A DNA stretch of 64,000 bases from Yersinia entomophaga. GTDB taxonomy: Bacteria > Pseudomonadota > Gammaproteobacteria > Enterobacterales > Enterobacteriaceae. The stretch is taken from NCBI RefSeq assembly GCF_001656035.1, contig NZ_CP010029.1, positions 834,885 through 898,884 of the forward strand, written 5' to 3'. Position 1 is the stretch's first letter. Each line of letters begins with the position of its first letter. The notes below the pieces were generated by a model, which was not told the origin of the DNA, did no database searches, and was given only the letters and a program-made list of their open reading frames with translations. Below, piece by piece: positions 25,902-34,207 of the stretch. A program made the position numbers and the translations under genes.

Positions 25902-27736
25902 TGATAGCCAACTCCGTCGTTGCCATTCAGCCCCACGGGTTAGCCGTGGCGCATTTGCAGCCGTCACTATGGCAAAAAGTGAATCGTTTGCACTTGTGTA
26001 AAGCTATTTCCGAGTTTTCCCACGAGCGCATATTCGCTCCTGAGATATTAATGAGTCGACAGGACGGTGAGGGTTACCACTCTTACCAACTGGCTACGTC
26101 AGATAACCGGATTCGTTACGTTTTCCGCGCCCGCCGGTTGGCACTGGATCACTGGCTACTGGATCCTTCGTCTTTGCAGAAAACCGTTGATGGGCAGCTG
26201 GCCGATTTGGATTCGCTGTTATTTATCATTGAATTTAAACAGGAACTTGGCATTAGCGATGCGGTGTTACCGACTTATCTTGAGGAGATTACCAGTACCT
26301 TATACAGCAGTGCGTATAAACACAGTCGGGTGGGTATTAGCGCGTCTGAACTGGTCAACGCCAACTTCCAGTTATTAGAACAGGAAATGATGGAAGGTCA
26401 TCCTTCCTTTGTCGCCAATAATGGACGCATTGGTTTTAATGGGCAGGATTTCCAGCAGTTCAGCCCGGAGGCCGCTTCGGACATTCATTTGGTCTGGCTG
26501 GCCGCGCATAAAAGCAAAGCGCATTTTGCCAGCATCGAACAGCTAGATTATCGGCAACTGATGCTGCAAGAGTTGGGCGAGGAAGCGCTGGCGGAATTTG
26601 AACAACGGCTGATCGCCAAAGATCTCAATCCGCAGGATTATCTGCTGATGCCGGTGCATCCATGGCAGTGGCTGAGCAAGGTGTCTTCGGTATTTGCTGC
26701 GGATATTGCTAACCAAATGCTGGTGTTCTTAGGGACGGGGAAAGATGTCTATCAGGCTCAGCAATCGATTCGGACTTTTTTCAATCGGAGCGAACCGTTA
26801 CGATATTACGTAAAAATGGCGCTATCTATCCTGAATATGGGCTTTATGCGCGGATTGTCGCCTTATTATATGGCTACCACGCCGGGCATTAATGAATGGC
26901 TGTTTGAGCTGGTGGAAAATGATGAGACGCTGCGCTGCTACGGTTTTAAAATTTTACGTGAAGTCGCCAGCGTGGGTTTCCGCAACAGTTATTACGAACA
27001 GGCGGTGACCGGGGATACGCCGTACAAAAAAATGGCCGCAGCCTTATGGCGAGAAAACCCGCTGCAATTGATTCAGTCGGGTCAGCAGGTGATGACCATG
27101 GCGGCATTGCTGCATCTGGATCAGCAGGGCAAGGCGTTTTTGCCTGAGCTCATTACTGCCTCCGGATTGTCCACAGAGCAATGGATAGCTCGTTATTTAC
27201 AATGTTATTTATCACCGCTATTGCACTGTTTGTATGCCTACGATCTGATGTTTATGCCCCATGGGGAAAATATCATTCTCGTGCTGGAGAACGCCGTCCC
27301 TCAGCATATCTTTATGAAAGATCTGGCAGAGGAAATTCTGGTGATGAATCCCGTCGCAGATTTACCGGAAAAGGCGCAGCGGGTCAAAGTGGATATGCCG
27401 GAGGATATGAAAACTCTGACCATTCTTTCCGATGTATTTGACGGCGTATTTCGCTATCTGGCGGCGATCCTCGATCAGCAGGGGAATTATTCAGAAGGGC
27501 GTTTTTGGGCTGCGGTGGCGAACTGCATTTGGGAATATCAACGGCAACATCCTGAACTGGCCGGGCAATTTGCACGTTATGAACTGTTTACACCCAAAAT
27601 TAAGCGTTGTTGTCTCAATCGGTTACAGTTGGCCAATAATCGCCAAATGCTGGATTTAGCCGATCCGGCTCAGAGTCTGAAATTTGCCGACGATTTGATC
27701 AACCCATTAGTTGCTTTTGGAATACCTGCCGTCTAG
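25898..27736 (+). CDS. NIS siderophore synthetase 1 (IucA/IucC family, type C)
   Basis: This NRPS-independent synthetase of about 612 residues adenylates a carboxylate and joins it to an amine, making amide bonds. It carries the ATP-binding motif EGHPSFVANNGRIGF followed by FSPEAASDIHLVWLA, then PVHPWQWLSKV and ALSILNMGFMRGLSP. This wording is the DesD/AlcC/IucC form (type C), not the HPxHPxxKxRxG form of type A enzymes. The frame is open upstream to 25829. The true start is ATG 25898, in ATGA overlap with the acyltransferase stop (25901 is a second ATG). It is the last gene of the + operon and is clearly paralogous to the gene at 34208-36037. Confidence 0.92.
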   Translation: MMIANSVVAIQPHGLAVAHLQPSLWQKVNRLHLCKAISEFSHERIFAPEILMSRQDGEGYHSYQLATSDNRIRYVFRARRLALDHWLLDPSSLQKTVDGQLADLDSLLFIIEFKQELGISDAVLPTYLEEITSTLYSSAYKHSRVGISASELVNANFQLLEQEMMEGHPSFVANNGRIGFNGQDFQQFSPEAASDIHLVWLAAHKSKAHFASIEQLDYRQLMLQELGEEALAEFEQRLIAKDLNPQDYLLMPVHPWQWLSKVSSVFAADIANQMLVFLGTGKDVYQAQQSIRTFFNRSEPLRYYVKMALSILNMGFMRGLSPYYMATTPGINEWLFELVENDETLRCYGFKILREVASVGFRNSYYEQAVTGDTPYKKMAAALWRENPLQLIQSGQQVMTMAALLHLDQQGKAFLPELITASGLSTEQWIARYLQCYLSPLLHCLYAYDLMFMPHGENIILVLENAVPQHIFMKDLAEEILVMNPVADLPEKAQRVKVDMPEDMKTLTILSDVFDGVFRYLAAILDQQGNYSEGRFWAAVANCIWEYQRQHPELAGQFARYELFTPKIKRCCLNRLQLANNRQMLDLADPAQSLKFADDLINPLVAFGIPAV

Positions 27737-27761
27737 TTATAAGTTACATCAATACTACTGT

Positions 27762-27785
27762 GCCCCGGAGGCAATTTTCCGGGGC
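27762..27785. terminator. Hairpin between convergent siderophore operons
   Basis: GCCCCGGA (27762-27769) pairs with TCCGGGGC (27778-27785), an 8-bp GC-rich stem with an 8-base loop. It lies between two stop codons facing each other. No strong T run on either side. Confidence 0.6.
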
Positions 27786-27809
27786 GTTAAGTCTTGGTTT
27801 AGGGTCGGA

Positions 27810-28673
27810 CTAGCGCGGGTGATAGCGAGGAATAACTAAGGGTTTACCTGATTCAGGATCGGTAATAATTCGGCAACGTAGGCCGAATACTGCCTCAATA
27901 CTTTCTTCAGTCACTATGGTTTCTGGCCATCCTTCGGCAAAAATCTTCCCTTCTTTTAGCATGATAAGATGAGTGGCATAGCGTAGCGCCTGATTAATGT
28001 CGTGCAAGACCAGCACCAGCGTTTTGCCCTGCTGATGCAATTGCTGACATAAATCCAGCATTTCAATCTGATGGGCGATATCCAGATAGGTAGTCGGCTC
28101 ATCCAGTAACACGATTGGAGTATGCTGTGCCAAAGTCATGGCAAACCACGCCCGCTGGCGTTGCCCACCGGATAATTCACTGACCATCTGTTGCGCTAAT
28201 GGCTCCAGGTTGACCGCCTTTATAGCTGCGCGAACGATATTATCGTCTGCGGCAGACCATTGACGAAAAAAGGATTGGTGGGCATAGCGACCCCGCGAAA
28301 CCAAATCGAAGACCGTCAGGGCTTCGGAGACGCCAGCGCCTTGGGAAAGTAGCGATAGCTGGCGGGCTAAGGCTTTAGCTCTGAAATGCTGAATATTTTG
28401 CCGATCCAGTTTGATACAGCCACTTTGTGGCGATAAACCGCGACTTAACGCGCGTAATAGCGTCGATTTTCCACAACCATTTGGCCCAATAATTACGCTA
28501 AAAGCTCCGTTTTTAATGCCTACGCTGAGTTTATCGACGACAGTCCGCGGGCCGTAGCTTAAAGACAATAATTGAGTCGTTAAGCGTGGCTCATCGGTGT
28601 GGTACTGCGTTGCGGCCAATGACTCCGAGGATAATAGCGTAGAAGGGCAGTCTAACTCGCGTGGGGACGTCAT
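27810..28673 (-). CDS. Ferric-siderophore ABC transporter ATPase (FepC/FecE family)
   Basis: This ATPase of 287 residues drives siderophore import through the two FecCD-type permeases. The Walker A is GPNGCGKSTLLRA, the signature [17 protein letters not shown] and the Walker B IVLLDEPTTYLDI. An N-terminal extension of about 28 residues precedes the first strand. It starts in ATGA overlap with the stop of the permease gene. It is the last gene of the minus-strand uptake operon. Confidence 0.92.
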   Translation of the reverse strand: MTSPRELDCPSTLLSSESLAATQYHTDEPRLTTQLLSLSYGPRTVVDKLSVGIKNGAFSVIIGPNGCGKSTLLRALSRGLSPQSGCIKLDRQNIQHFRAKALARQLSLLSQGAGVSEALTVFDLVSRGRYAHQSFFRQWSAADDNIVRAAIKAVNLEPLAQQMVSELSGGQRQRAWFAMTLAQHTPIVLLDEPTTYLDIAHQIEMLDLCQQLHQQGKTLVLVLHDINQALRYATHLIMLKEGKIFAEGWPETIVTEESIEAVFGLRCRIITDPESGKPLVIPRYHPR

Positions 28674-29710
28674 TTTATTCTCCTGACTTCAGCGTACAGC
28701 AAATACATCAAATAGATACCGCCAACGGCTGCGGTGATTACGCCGACCGGAAGCCGGGAAGGCGTGGGCAGCAGCAGAGTGATAATATCTGACGCCAGCA
28801 GCAGTAGTGCGCCCATCAACGCGGTGCACAGCAGGGCAATTCCTTTGGAGCGGAGCAGATGGCGGGTAATTTGCGGCGCAGATAAAGCGATAAATGCCAC
28901 CGGGCCAACCACCAATACCGCTGCGGTAGCCAAAGTTATTGCCAGTAACAGACTCAACAAATGTGTCAGACCAATATTGACGCCCAATGACTGGGCAACT
29001 CCGCTCCCCAGACTTAGAAAGTTGAGTTGACGACTGAGATACACCAACCCCGGTGTCACTACGCTTAACGTTAGGCCGATAAGGCATACGTCGCGCCAGT
29101 TTTTCTCCGCCAGGCTGCCGCTGAGCAATGCGGCCATCTGGTTTGCCTGTTCCAGCCGTACTTGCGAAATGGCGAAGTTGACGAATGCCATGCAAAGCGC
29201 ACCGACGGCAATACCTGAAATAACAATTTTTCCCGAATGAGATAGGTTGTTAATGCTGCCTGCATAGACCAATGCGACGGCGCAACAGGCACCGAGGAAG
29301 GCACCTACGGGGACAGGAATGACGCCCGGCCAGAGCAACAGGGTGGCCACTACGCCCGCGGAGGCACCGGCGGTAATGCCAATAATATCCGGGCTGCCTA
29401 ATGCGTTACGGGTAGTGGTCTGGAAAATGGCGCCAGAAATTGCCAATGCGGCTCCGGCTCCTAATGCGACTAAAGCGCGGGGAAGCCGCAATTGCAGCAA
29501 AATAAAATGTTCAAATTGACTGCCTTGCCCGGAAAGGACATTGAGCGTTTTTTCCCATTCAAACCCGTTAGGGCTCAATACCATGGCGATAAGCAGGCCT
29601 AACAATAGAGTCGGTAACATCAATAGTAGATAACGCTGTGTAGTGGGAACCGGAGCCAAAAACACCCAAGATCCCAGCGTTAGCGTTTTACAGGAATTAG
29701 TGGGAGGCAT
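28670..29710 (-). CDS. FecCD-family siderophore permease (second of pair)
   Basis: This inner-membrane permease has about 346 residues and multiple helices. The FecCD signature LRLPRALVALGAGAALAISG is present, followed by NALGSPDIIGITAGAS. The ATPase-contact region VAFIALSAPQITRHLL and the final SRLPVGVITAAVGGIYLMYLL are also seen. ATG 29710 is chosen because AAGGA lies eight bases upstream, which gives a 14-bp overlap with the preceding permease gene. A longer frame to 29758 has no ribosome site. FhuB- or FepD/G-like; the pair forms the channel. Confidence 0.9.
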   Translation of the reverse strand: MPPTNSCKTLTLGSWVFLAPVPTTQRYLLLMLPTLLLGLLIAMVLSPNGFEWEKTLNVLSGQGSQFEHFILLQLRLPRALVALGAGAALAISGAIFQTTTRNALGSPDIIGITAGASAGVVATLLLWPGVIPVPVGAFLGACCAVALVYAGSINNLSHSGKIVISGIAVGALCMAFVNFAISQVRLEQANQMAALLSGSLAEKNWRDVCLIGLTLSVVTPGLVYLSRQLNFLSLGSGVAQSLGVNIGLTHLLSLLLAITLATAAVLVVGPVAFIALSAPQITRHLLRSKGIALLCTALMGALLLLASDIITLLLPTPSRLPVGVITAAVGGIYLMYLLYAEVRRIK

Positions 29711-30716
29711 CGGCAAATCCTTTTTTACGATTGGCGACCGCATAAAGCAATGGGCCACCCACGGCGGCGGTAATCACGCCGACCATCACTTCGCCTGGAG
29801 CAATAATCACTCTGGCGATGATATCGGCAGTTAACAGTAGAATTGGCCCGACCAACAGGCTGTAGGGCAACAGCCAACGGAAATCGCTGCCAATCATGGC
29901 ACGAACCAAATGAGGTGCGGCCAGACCGATAAAGGCGATTGGACCTGCCAGTGCCGTTGCCGCTGCGGCCAGCATGGTCGCGCCAATTAAGGCCAGTAGC
30001 CGGATTTGGACCGTATTGGCACCCAGCGCGGTGGCGATATTTTCACCGAAAACCATGATGTTAAGGGACGGCGCAATAGCGAGAACGAGGGCTAATCCGC
30101 CGATAAAATAGGGCACCACCGGCAACATCGCCATCATCGACATACCCGACAGCGAGCCAAGCACCCAGAAGCGATAGTTCTCTAACACGGCGGGATGGAG
30201 TAGTACCACACCTTGCACATAGGCGAACAGGCAGGCATTGATCGCCGCACCAATCAGTACCAGACGGGTTGGATTACTATTAGGTTTGCCGCCGCTTAAC
30301 AGATAAAACAGCAGGGTTGCCAGCGCGGCACCGATCAATGCAGGCCAAAAGCGAGAAATAGCAGCCAGCGCAGGAAAAAAGGCAAAGCTGACGATGATAG
30401 CCGATGCACCCGCGTTGACGCCCAATAAACCGGGATCGCCGAGTGGATTACGTAGCAGTCCTTGCGTCACGGCTCCGGACAACGCCAGCGCCGCGCCGGC
30501 CATCAGACCTATTAAGGTTCGAGGCAATCGGGCCTCTATGACCAAATCGTGATAGTTACGGTCATCGGCGCTGAAATAGTGCCAGACCGCGCTGAGAGGT
30601 AAGGGTTTGGCTCCTAACGTCAGGCTGGCAACAATACAGAGTAGGGTGAGCAGCAAGAGTCCCACCCAGCCCCAAACGCGGCATGCTCGCTGCCGCCGAT
30701 GAATCTGCTGAGTCAT
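29697..30716 (-). CDS. FecCD-family siderophore permease (first of pair)
   Basis: This is the partner permease, about 339 residues. It has EARLPRTLIGLMAGAALALSG and NPLGDPGLLGVNAGAS near the N-terminus, IAFIGLAAPHLVRAMIG in the coupling region, and PGEVMVGVITAAVGGPLLYAV at the end. The start at 30716 overlaps the binding-protein stop as ATGA. The longer open frame to 30791 is a read-back into that gene. It is translationally coupled on both sides. Confidence 0.9.
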   Translation of the reverse strand: MTQQIHRRQRACRVWGWVGLLLLTLLCIVASLTLGAKPLPLSAVWHYFSADDRNYHDLVIEARLPRTLIGLMAGAALALSGAVTQGLLRNPLGDPGLLGVNAGASAIIVSFAFFPALAAISRFWPALIGAALATLLFYLLSGGKPNSNPTRLVLIGAAINACLFAYVQGVVLLHPAVLENYRFWVLGSLSGMSMMAMLPVVPYFIGGLALVLAIAPSLNIMVFGENIATALGANTVQIRLLALIGATMLAAAATALAGPIAFIGLAAPHLVRAMIGSDFRWLLPYSLLVGPILLLTADIIARVIIAPGEVMVGVITAAVGGPLLYAVANRKKGFADASH

Positions 30717-31801
30717 GGCGGAGTCTCCGAAACGGTAGCCAAATGGCGCGCTTTCTCTGCGACCAGCGGCATAAAGCGTTGCAATCCCCAATCGACGCTT
30801 AAAGGCGTGCCGTAGGACATTGCCATCACGATGGCCTGATCGGTCATTGGGATGTAGCCACCGTGGCGCACTGCCGCAATGGCATTAAATAATGGCTGCT
30901 GTTCTACTCGCTGGCGCTCCTGCTCGCTGTTGTACCAGGTCACTAGAATATCCACATCATTCAGTCGGTCAGCATTTTCCAGCCCAAGATTTGCGGCGAA
31001 ACTGCCTCGGGACGCGGTCAGGTTTTTAATCGAGGGAGCCAATTGCAAGCCGGTTGCAGAGAGTGTATCTACGCGAGGATCGCCCGCGACATATATCGAT
31101 AGATTGGCATTATTAGCCGCCGCTTTAATGTAAGCGAAGCGCAGTCTCGCTATGCCCGGTACCGTTTTGCCCGCGTCGGCCAGAGTGCTTTCTAATTGCA
31201 GTAGTAAATCTTGAGCCTGAGCTTCTTTACCCAAAGTATGGCCGATCAATTCAATCTGCTGGCGGGTAGACGTCAGCCAGGGCAAGCCGGGATAGGCGAC
31301 CACCGGCGCGAAGCGCGACAGCTGATCGTACAGGCTTTGGCTAATACCCGACTGAGTGGCAATAATCACATCGGGCTTCAGGTTGATTAGCTGCTCGATA
31401 TCCAGTTCGGGATACATGTGCAGAATTGTCGGTAGAGTTTGTCCTTGCTGTTCCAGCGCCTGACGAAACCAGGGCAGATAGCCTTGCTCGTCGCCGCCCC
31501 AGCGATGGGATTCAATGCCAATCGGAACCTGCCCCAGCGCCAGCACAATATCCTCCGATCCGGCTCCCAAAGTCACAATGCGTAGCGGCGGACGCTCAAT
31601 GACCGCAGTACCGAGAGCAGTCACTACCTGCCGTGGGAAGCCTTTTTCACGAGCCGCTGTTACGCCGTCTGGCGCAGAAGCGTTATCGCAGCCGGAAAGC
31701 AAAAAAACCAGCGCCAACAGGCCGGTTAATACAGTCACTATTGTCCCCGTGCGATGACGGGCGAATCCATAGGGGCTTAGGGAATTATTTATCAATAACA
31801 T
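30713..31801 (-). CDS. Siderophore-binding lipoprotein of the ABC importer
   Basis: This is a class III (BtuF/FhuD/FecB-like) binding protein of about 362 residues. It has the two Peripla_BP_2 halves: LRIVTLGAGSEDIVLALG near residue 75, then VIIATQSGISQSLYDQLSRF, and a distal half with DILVTWYNSEQERQRV. The N-terminus shows a lipobox, LVFLLSGC at about residue 38, so it would be membrane-anchored, which is less common for such proteins in Gram-negative bacteria. ATG 31801 is preferred. AAGGA is rather far upstream (about 16 bases), so the start is not certain. It lies between the TonB receptor and permease genes. Confidence 0.85.
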   Translation of the reverse strand: MLLINNSLSPYGFARHRTGTIVTVLTGLLALVFLLSGCDNASAPDGVTAAREKGFPRQVVTALGTAVIERPPLRIVTLGAGSEDIVLALGQVPIGIESHRWGGDEQGYLPWFRQALEQQGQTLPTILHMYPELDIEQLINLKPDVIIATQSGISQSLYDQLSRFAPVVAYPGLPWLTSTRQQIELIGHTLGKEAQAQDLLLQLESTLADAGKTVPGIARLRFAYIKAAANNANLSIYVAGDPRVDTLSATGLQLAPSIKNLTASRGSFAANLGLENADRLNDVDILVTWYNSEQERQRVEQQPLFNAIAAVRHGGYIPMTDQAIVMAMSYGTPLSVDWGLQRFMPLVAEKARHLATVSETPP

Positions 31802-31839
31802 TTGGGTCGAGAGTTTTTCCTTAGTGTTATCACAAGCAG

Positions 31840-31867
31840 CCACGGAGCCGAAAAACGCGCTCCGTGG
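31840..31867 (-). promoter_or_regulatory. Intercistronic hairpin between receptor and binding-protein genes
   Basis: CCACGGAGC (31840-31848) and GCTCCGTGG (31859-31867) form a perfect 9-bp stem with a 10-base loop in the 87-base gap. There is no T run after it in the direction of transcription. It probably protects the receptor mRNA or attenuates downstream genes. Confidence 0.5.
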
Positions 31868-31888
31868 TGTTGGCGGTATTAACAATAA

Positions 31889-34138
31889 TCAGAAGGTGTA
31901 ACGCACAGTGGCATCCACATTACGCGGCTTGCCCACTAGGTATTGGCTGTACTGACCAATTTGCGAGTAATAATGCTGATTGAATAGGTTATCCAGATTC
32001 ACCGTAAGCGACAGCTGCGGAGTGAACTGATAGCGGCTCATCAGGCTGTAAACCGCAAAACTATCCTGACCCACGCGCTGCACGCCGGTCGGGCTGGTTA
32101 CATCACTGTAGGTCTTGCCTTGCCAGTTGACACCGCCGCCGAGAGTCAGGTCTTTCATCGACCCTGGCAGGGTATAGGTGGTGAAAACTTTCAGGACTTT
32201 TTGCGGCGTGATCGGAGTGAAAGTTTGCCCGTTTGGCACTTGCACATGATATTGGGTATAACCGGCGAACAGGTTCCAGTTTTCAGTGACTTTCCCGCTG
32301 ATTTCCGCTTCAAAACCACGGGTTTTAGTCCCGTCTACGGCATAGTAAGGGCGGCTGTTATCTGGCAGACGCGGCGCGGTGGTATCCGCCACTGGCATGT
32401 TGTCCTGACGAATTTCAAACACCGCTAACGAATAATCAATGCTGTTGTCGAAGGCGACGCCTTTCATTCCCACTTCGTAGTTTTGCCCACTGATCGGGTC
32501 CAACAGTTGGTTATCACGATTGCGGCGACTTTCCGGATTGAAGATTTCGGTGTAGCTGGTATAAACCGACAAATCGCTGTTGATGTCGTAAATCAGGCCG
32601 CTGTAGGGCACGAACTGATTTTTATATTTGGCATTTTGCGGCGTGCCGAAGTTATCGCCTCGGGTTTCCCATGTGGTTAAACGGCCACCGAGAATCAACG
32701 TTAGCGGATCGGCCAGAGAAAGCTGAGTCACCGCATATTGCGCGGTTTGATCGTTACGCCCTTTAGAACCGTAGGCGCGAGTAGTGCTCCAGATCGGTTT
32801 AGGATACTGCCAGCCCGGCTGAGTAAAATCCCCCAGTTCGGGGCAAGTACTGCGGGTGCTGCAATTGGCGGGATTGTAATAGTCGTTATCAAAATTCTGG
32901 CGTTGGTGGTTCCAGCCAAAGCCAAGCTGATGTTGACGCCCAAACAGACTGTAATGACCGTTAACCTGAATATCATAGTTTTGCTGACGGCGAGTTCCGT
33001 CAATAAGCGACATACTCCCTGGGCGCATGCCGATATTGGTCGTACGATCCGGATAACCATCTGCCCACATCACGTTTTGCAGCAGTTTGTCATTATCAAA
33101 AGTAAAGGTACCCTTGATGTTCCAGCCGTTGTCGAACTGGTGTTGCAGGCTGCTAAACAACGACTGGGTTCGGGTTTCGGAAGAAGTCCAGTCAGGCGCG
33201 GTGCTGGCCGAACGACCGTAATGAGTTCGGCCACTGTCGCTGTAAAACAGCGGCAACCCGCCAAACATGCCCCCTTGGGTCATATTGCGTTGAGTATCGG
33301 CGCCGATGGTCAGCAGGGTGTCTGGCGTCAGATCCACTTCCAGAATGCCGTAAAATGGATTGCTGCTTTGTTTGTATCGGTCAACGAAAGAATGGGTATC
33401 CTGATACGCCGTGACAAAACGCCCGCGGACGCTGCCATCGCTATTCAGCGGACCAGAAAGATCCAGCGTAGTACGCCATTTATCCCATGAGCCAACGCCG
33501 GCAGAAACGCTGCCGCGAAAATCCTGAGTCGGACGTTTACGTACCAGATTAATCACAGCCGATGGGTTTCCCGGCCCGGTCATTAAACCCGCCGCACCAC
33601 GTACCACTTCAATCCGATCGAACATATCGGTATCCAGCGTGTTATCGCCGTAATTAAAGCGGGTATCGTAAAAAGTGGCTACGCCGTCGCGCATAATATT
33701 ATTCACGCTCATGCCGCGTGAAGTAAAACCGAAGCGATCGCTATCGAACTGACGAACGTTCAGGCCGGTAATATTATTGACCGCGCTTTCTACGCTGGTC
33801 AGGTTTTGATCGCGCATACGCTGTTTCGTCAGAATACTGACCGACTGTGGCGTTTCGCGAGCAGAAATATTCAGACCGGTGGCCGTAGACATTGAAGAGG
33901 TATTATAACTGCCGCTGTCTTCCGTTACACCTGGGTGGTTTAGCGGCGAGGCAATCACGGTCATGGTGGTTTCTTCAGCGCTGTTTTTCGGTGATGACTT
34001 CGCGCTGTCATTATGATTATCGCTGGCGGCATAGGCGCTCCCCAATAGCGATAAATTAGCGGCAAGAGCCCATGCCACGGGTTTAACTCTGTGTGAAGGT
34101 TGCAGGCGAATCGGGTTCTTGCCGTCACTTCTTTTCAT
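31889..34138 (-). CDS. TonB-dependent hydroxamate-type siderophore receptor (FhuE/FoxA/FpvA-like)
   Basis: This outer-membrane receptor has about 749 residues. It has a signal peptide ending AYAAS, a TonB-box-like segment (ETTMTVIASP), a plug domain (ARETPQSVSILTKQRMRDQN, then RGMSVNNIMRDGV and RIEVVRGAAGLMTGPGNPSA) and a 22-strand barrel. It ends in a C-terminal Phe (VDATVRYTF), as outer-membrane barrels do. A cysteine pair in the barrel (NCSTRSTC) may close an extracellular loop. ATG 34138 is chosen over TTG 34153 and GTG 34150. It follows the NIS synthetase gene and precedes the importer genes, so it most likely recognises the locus's own product. Confidence 0.92.
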   Translation of the reverse strand: MKRSDGKNPIRLQPSHRVKPVAWALAANLSLLGSAYAASDNHNDSAKSSPKNSAEETTMTVIASPLNHPGVTEDSGSYNTSSMSTATGLNISARETPQSVSILTKQRMRDQNLTSVESAVNNITGLNVRQFDSDRFGFTSRGMSVNNIMRDGVATFYDTRFNYGDNTLDTDMFDRIEVVRGAAGLMTGPGNPSAVINLVRKRPTQDFRGSVSAGVGSWDKWRTTLDLSGPLNSDGSVRGRFVTAYQDTHSFVDRYKQSSNPFYGILEVDLTPDTLLTIGADTQRNMTQGGMFGGLPLFYSDSGRTHYGRSASTAPDWTSSETRTQSLFSSLQHQFDNGWNIKGTFTFDNDKLLQNVMWADGYPDRTTNIGMRPGSMSLIDGTRRQQNYDIQVNGHYSLFGRQHQLGFGWNHQRQNFDNDYYNPANCSTRSTCPELGDFTQPGWQYPKPIWSTTRAYGSKGRNDQTAQYAVTQLSLADPLTLILGGRLTTWETRGDNFGTPQNAKYKNQFVPYSGLIYDINSDLSVYTSYTEIFNPESRRNRDNQLLDPISGQNYEVGMKGVAFDNSIDYSLAVFEIRQDNMPVADTTAPRLPDNSRPYYAVDGTKTRGFEAEISGKVTENWNLFAGYTQYHVQVPNGQTFTPITPQKVLKVFTTYTLPGSMKDLTLGGGVNWQGKTYSDVTSPTGVQRVGQDSFAVYSLMSRYQFTPQLSLTVNLDNLFNQHYYSQIGQYSQYLVGKPRNVDATVRYTF

Positions 34139-34207
34139 TATTCTTTTCACCAAATATCAGGTTGTGCCACTGGGGTGGGCAGCGACCCACGCCGCTGCCG
34201 TCATTAA

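Noticed and set aside
32738..33490. A 250-codon + strand open frame opposite the TonB receptor gene
   Set aside because: It is the antisense shadow of a well-supported receptor coding region. It has no ribosome site, no known domain, and composition driven by the opposite strand.
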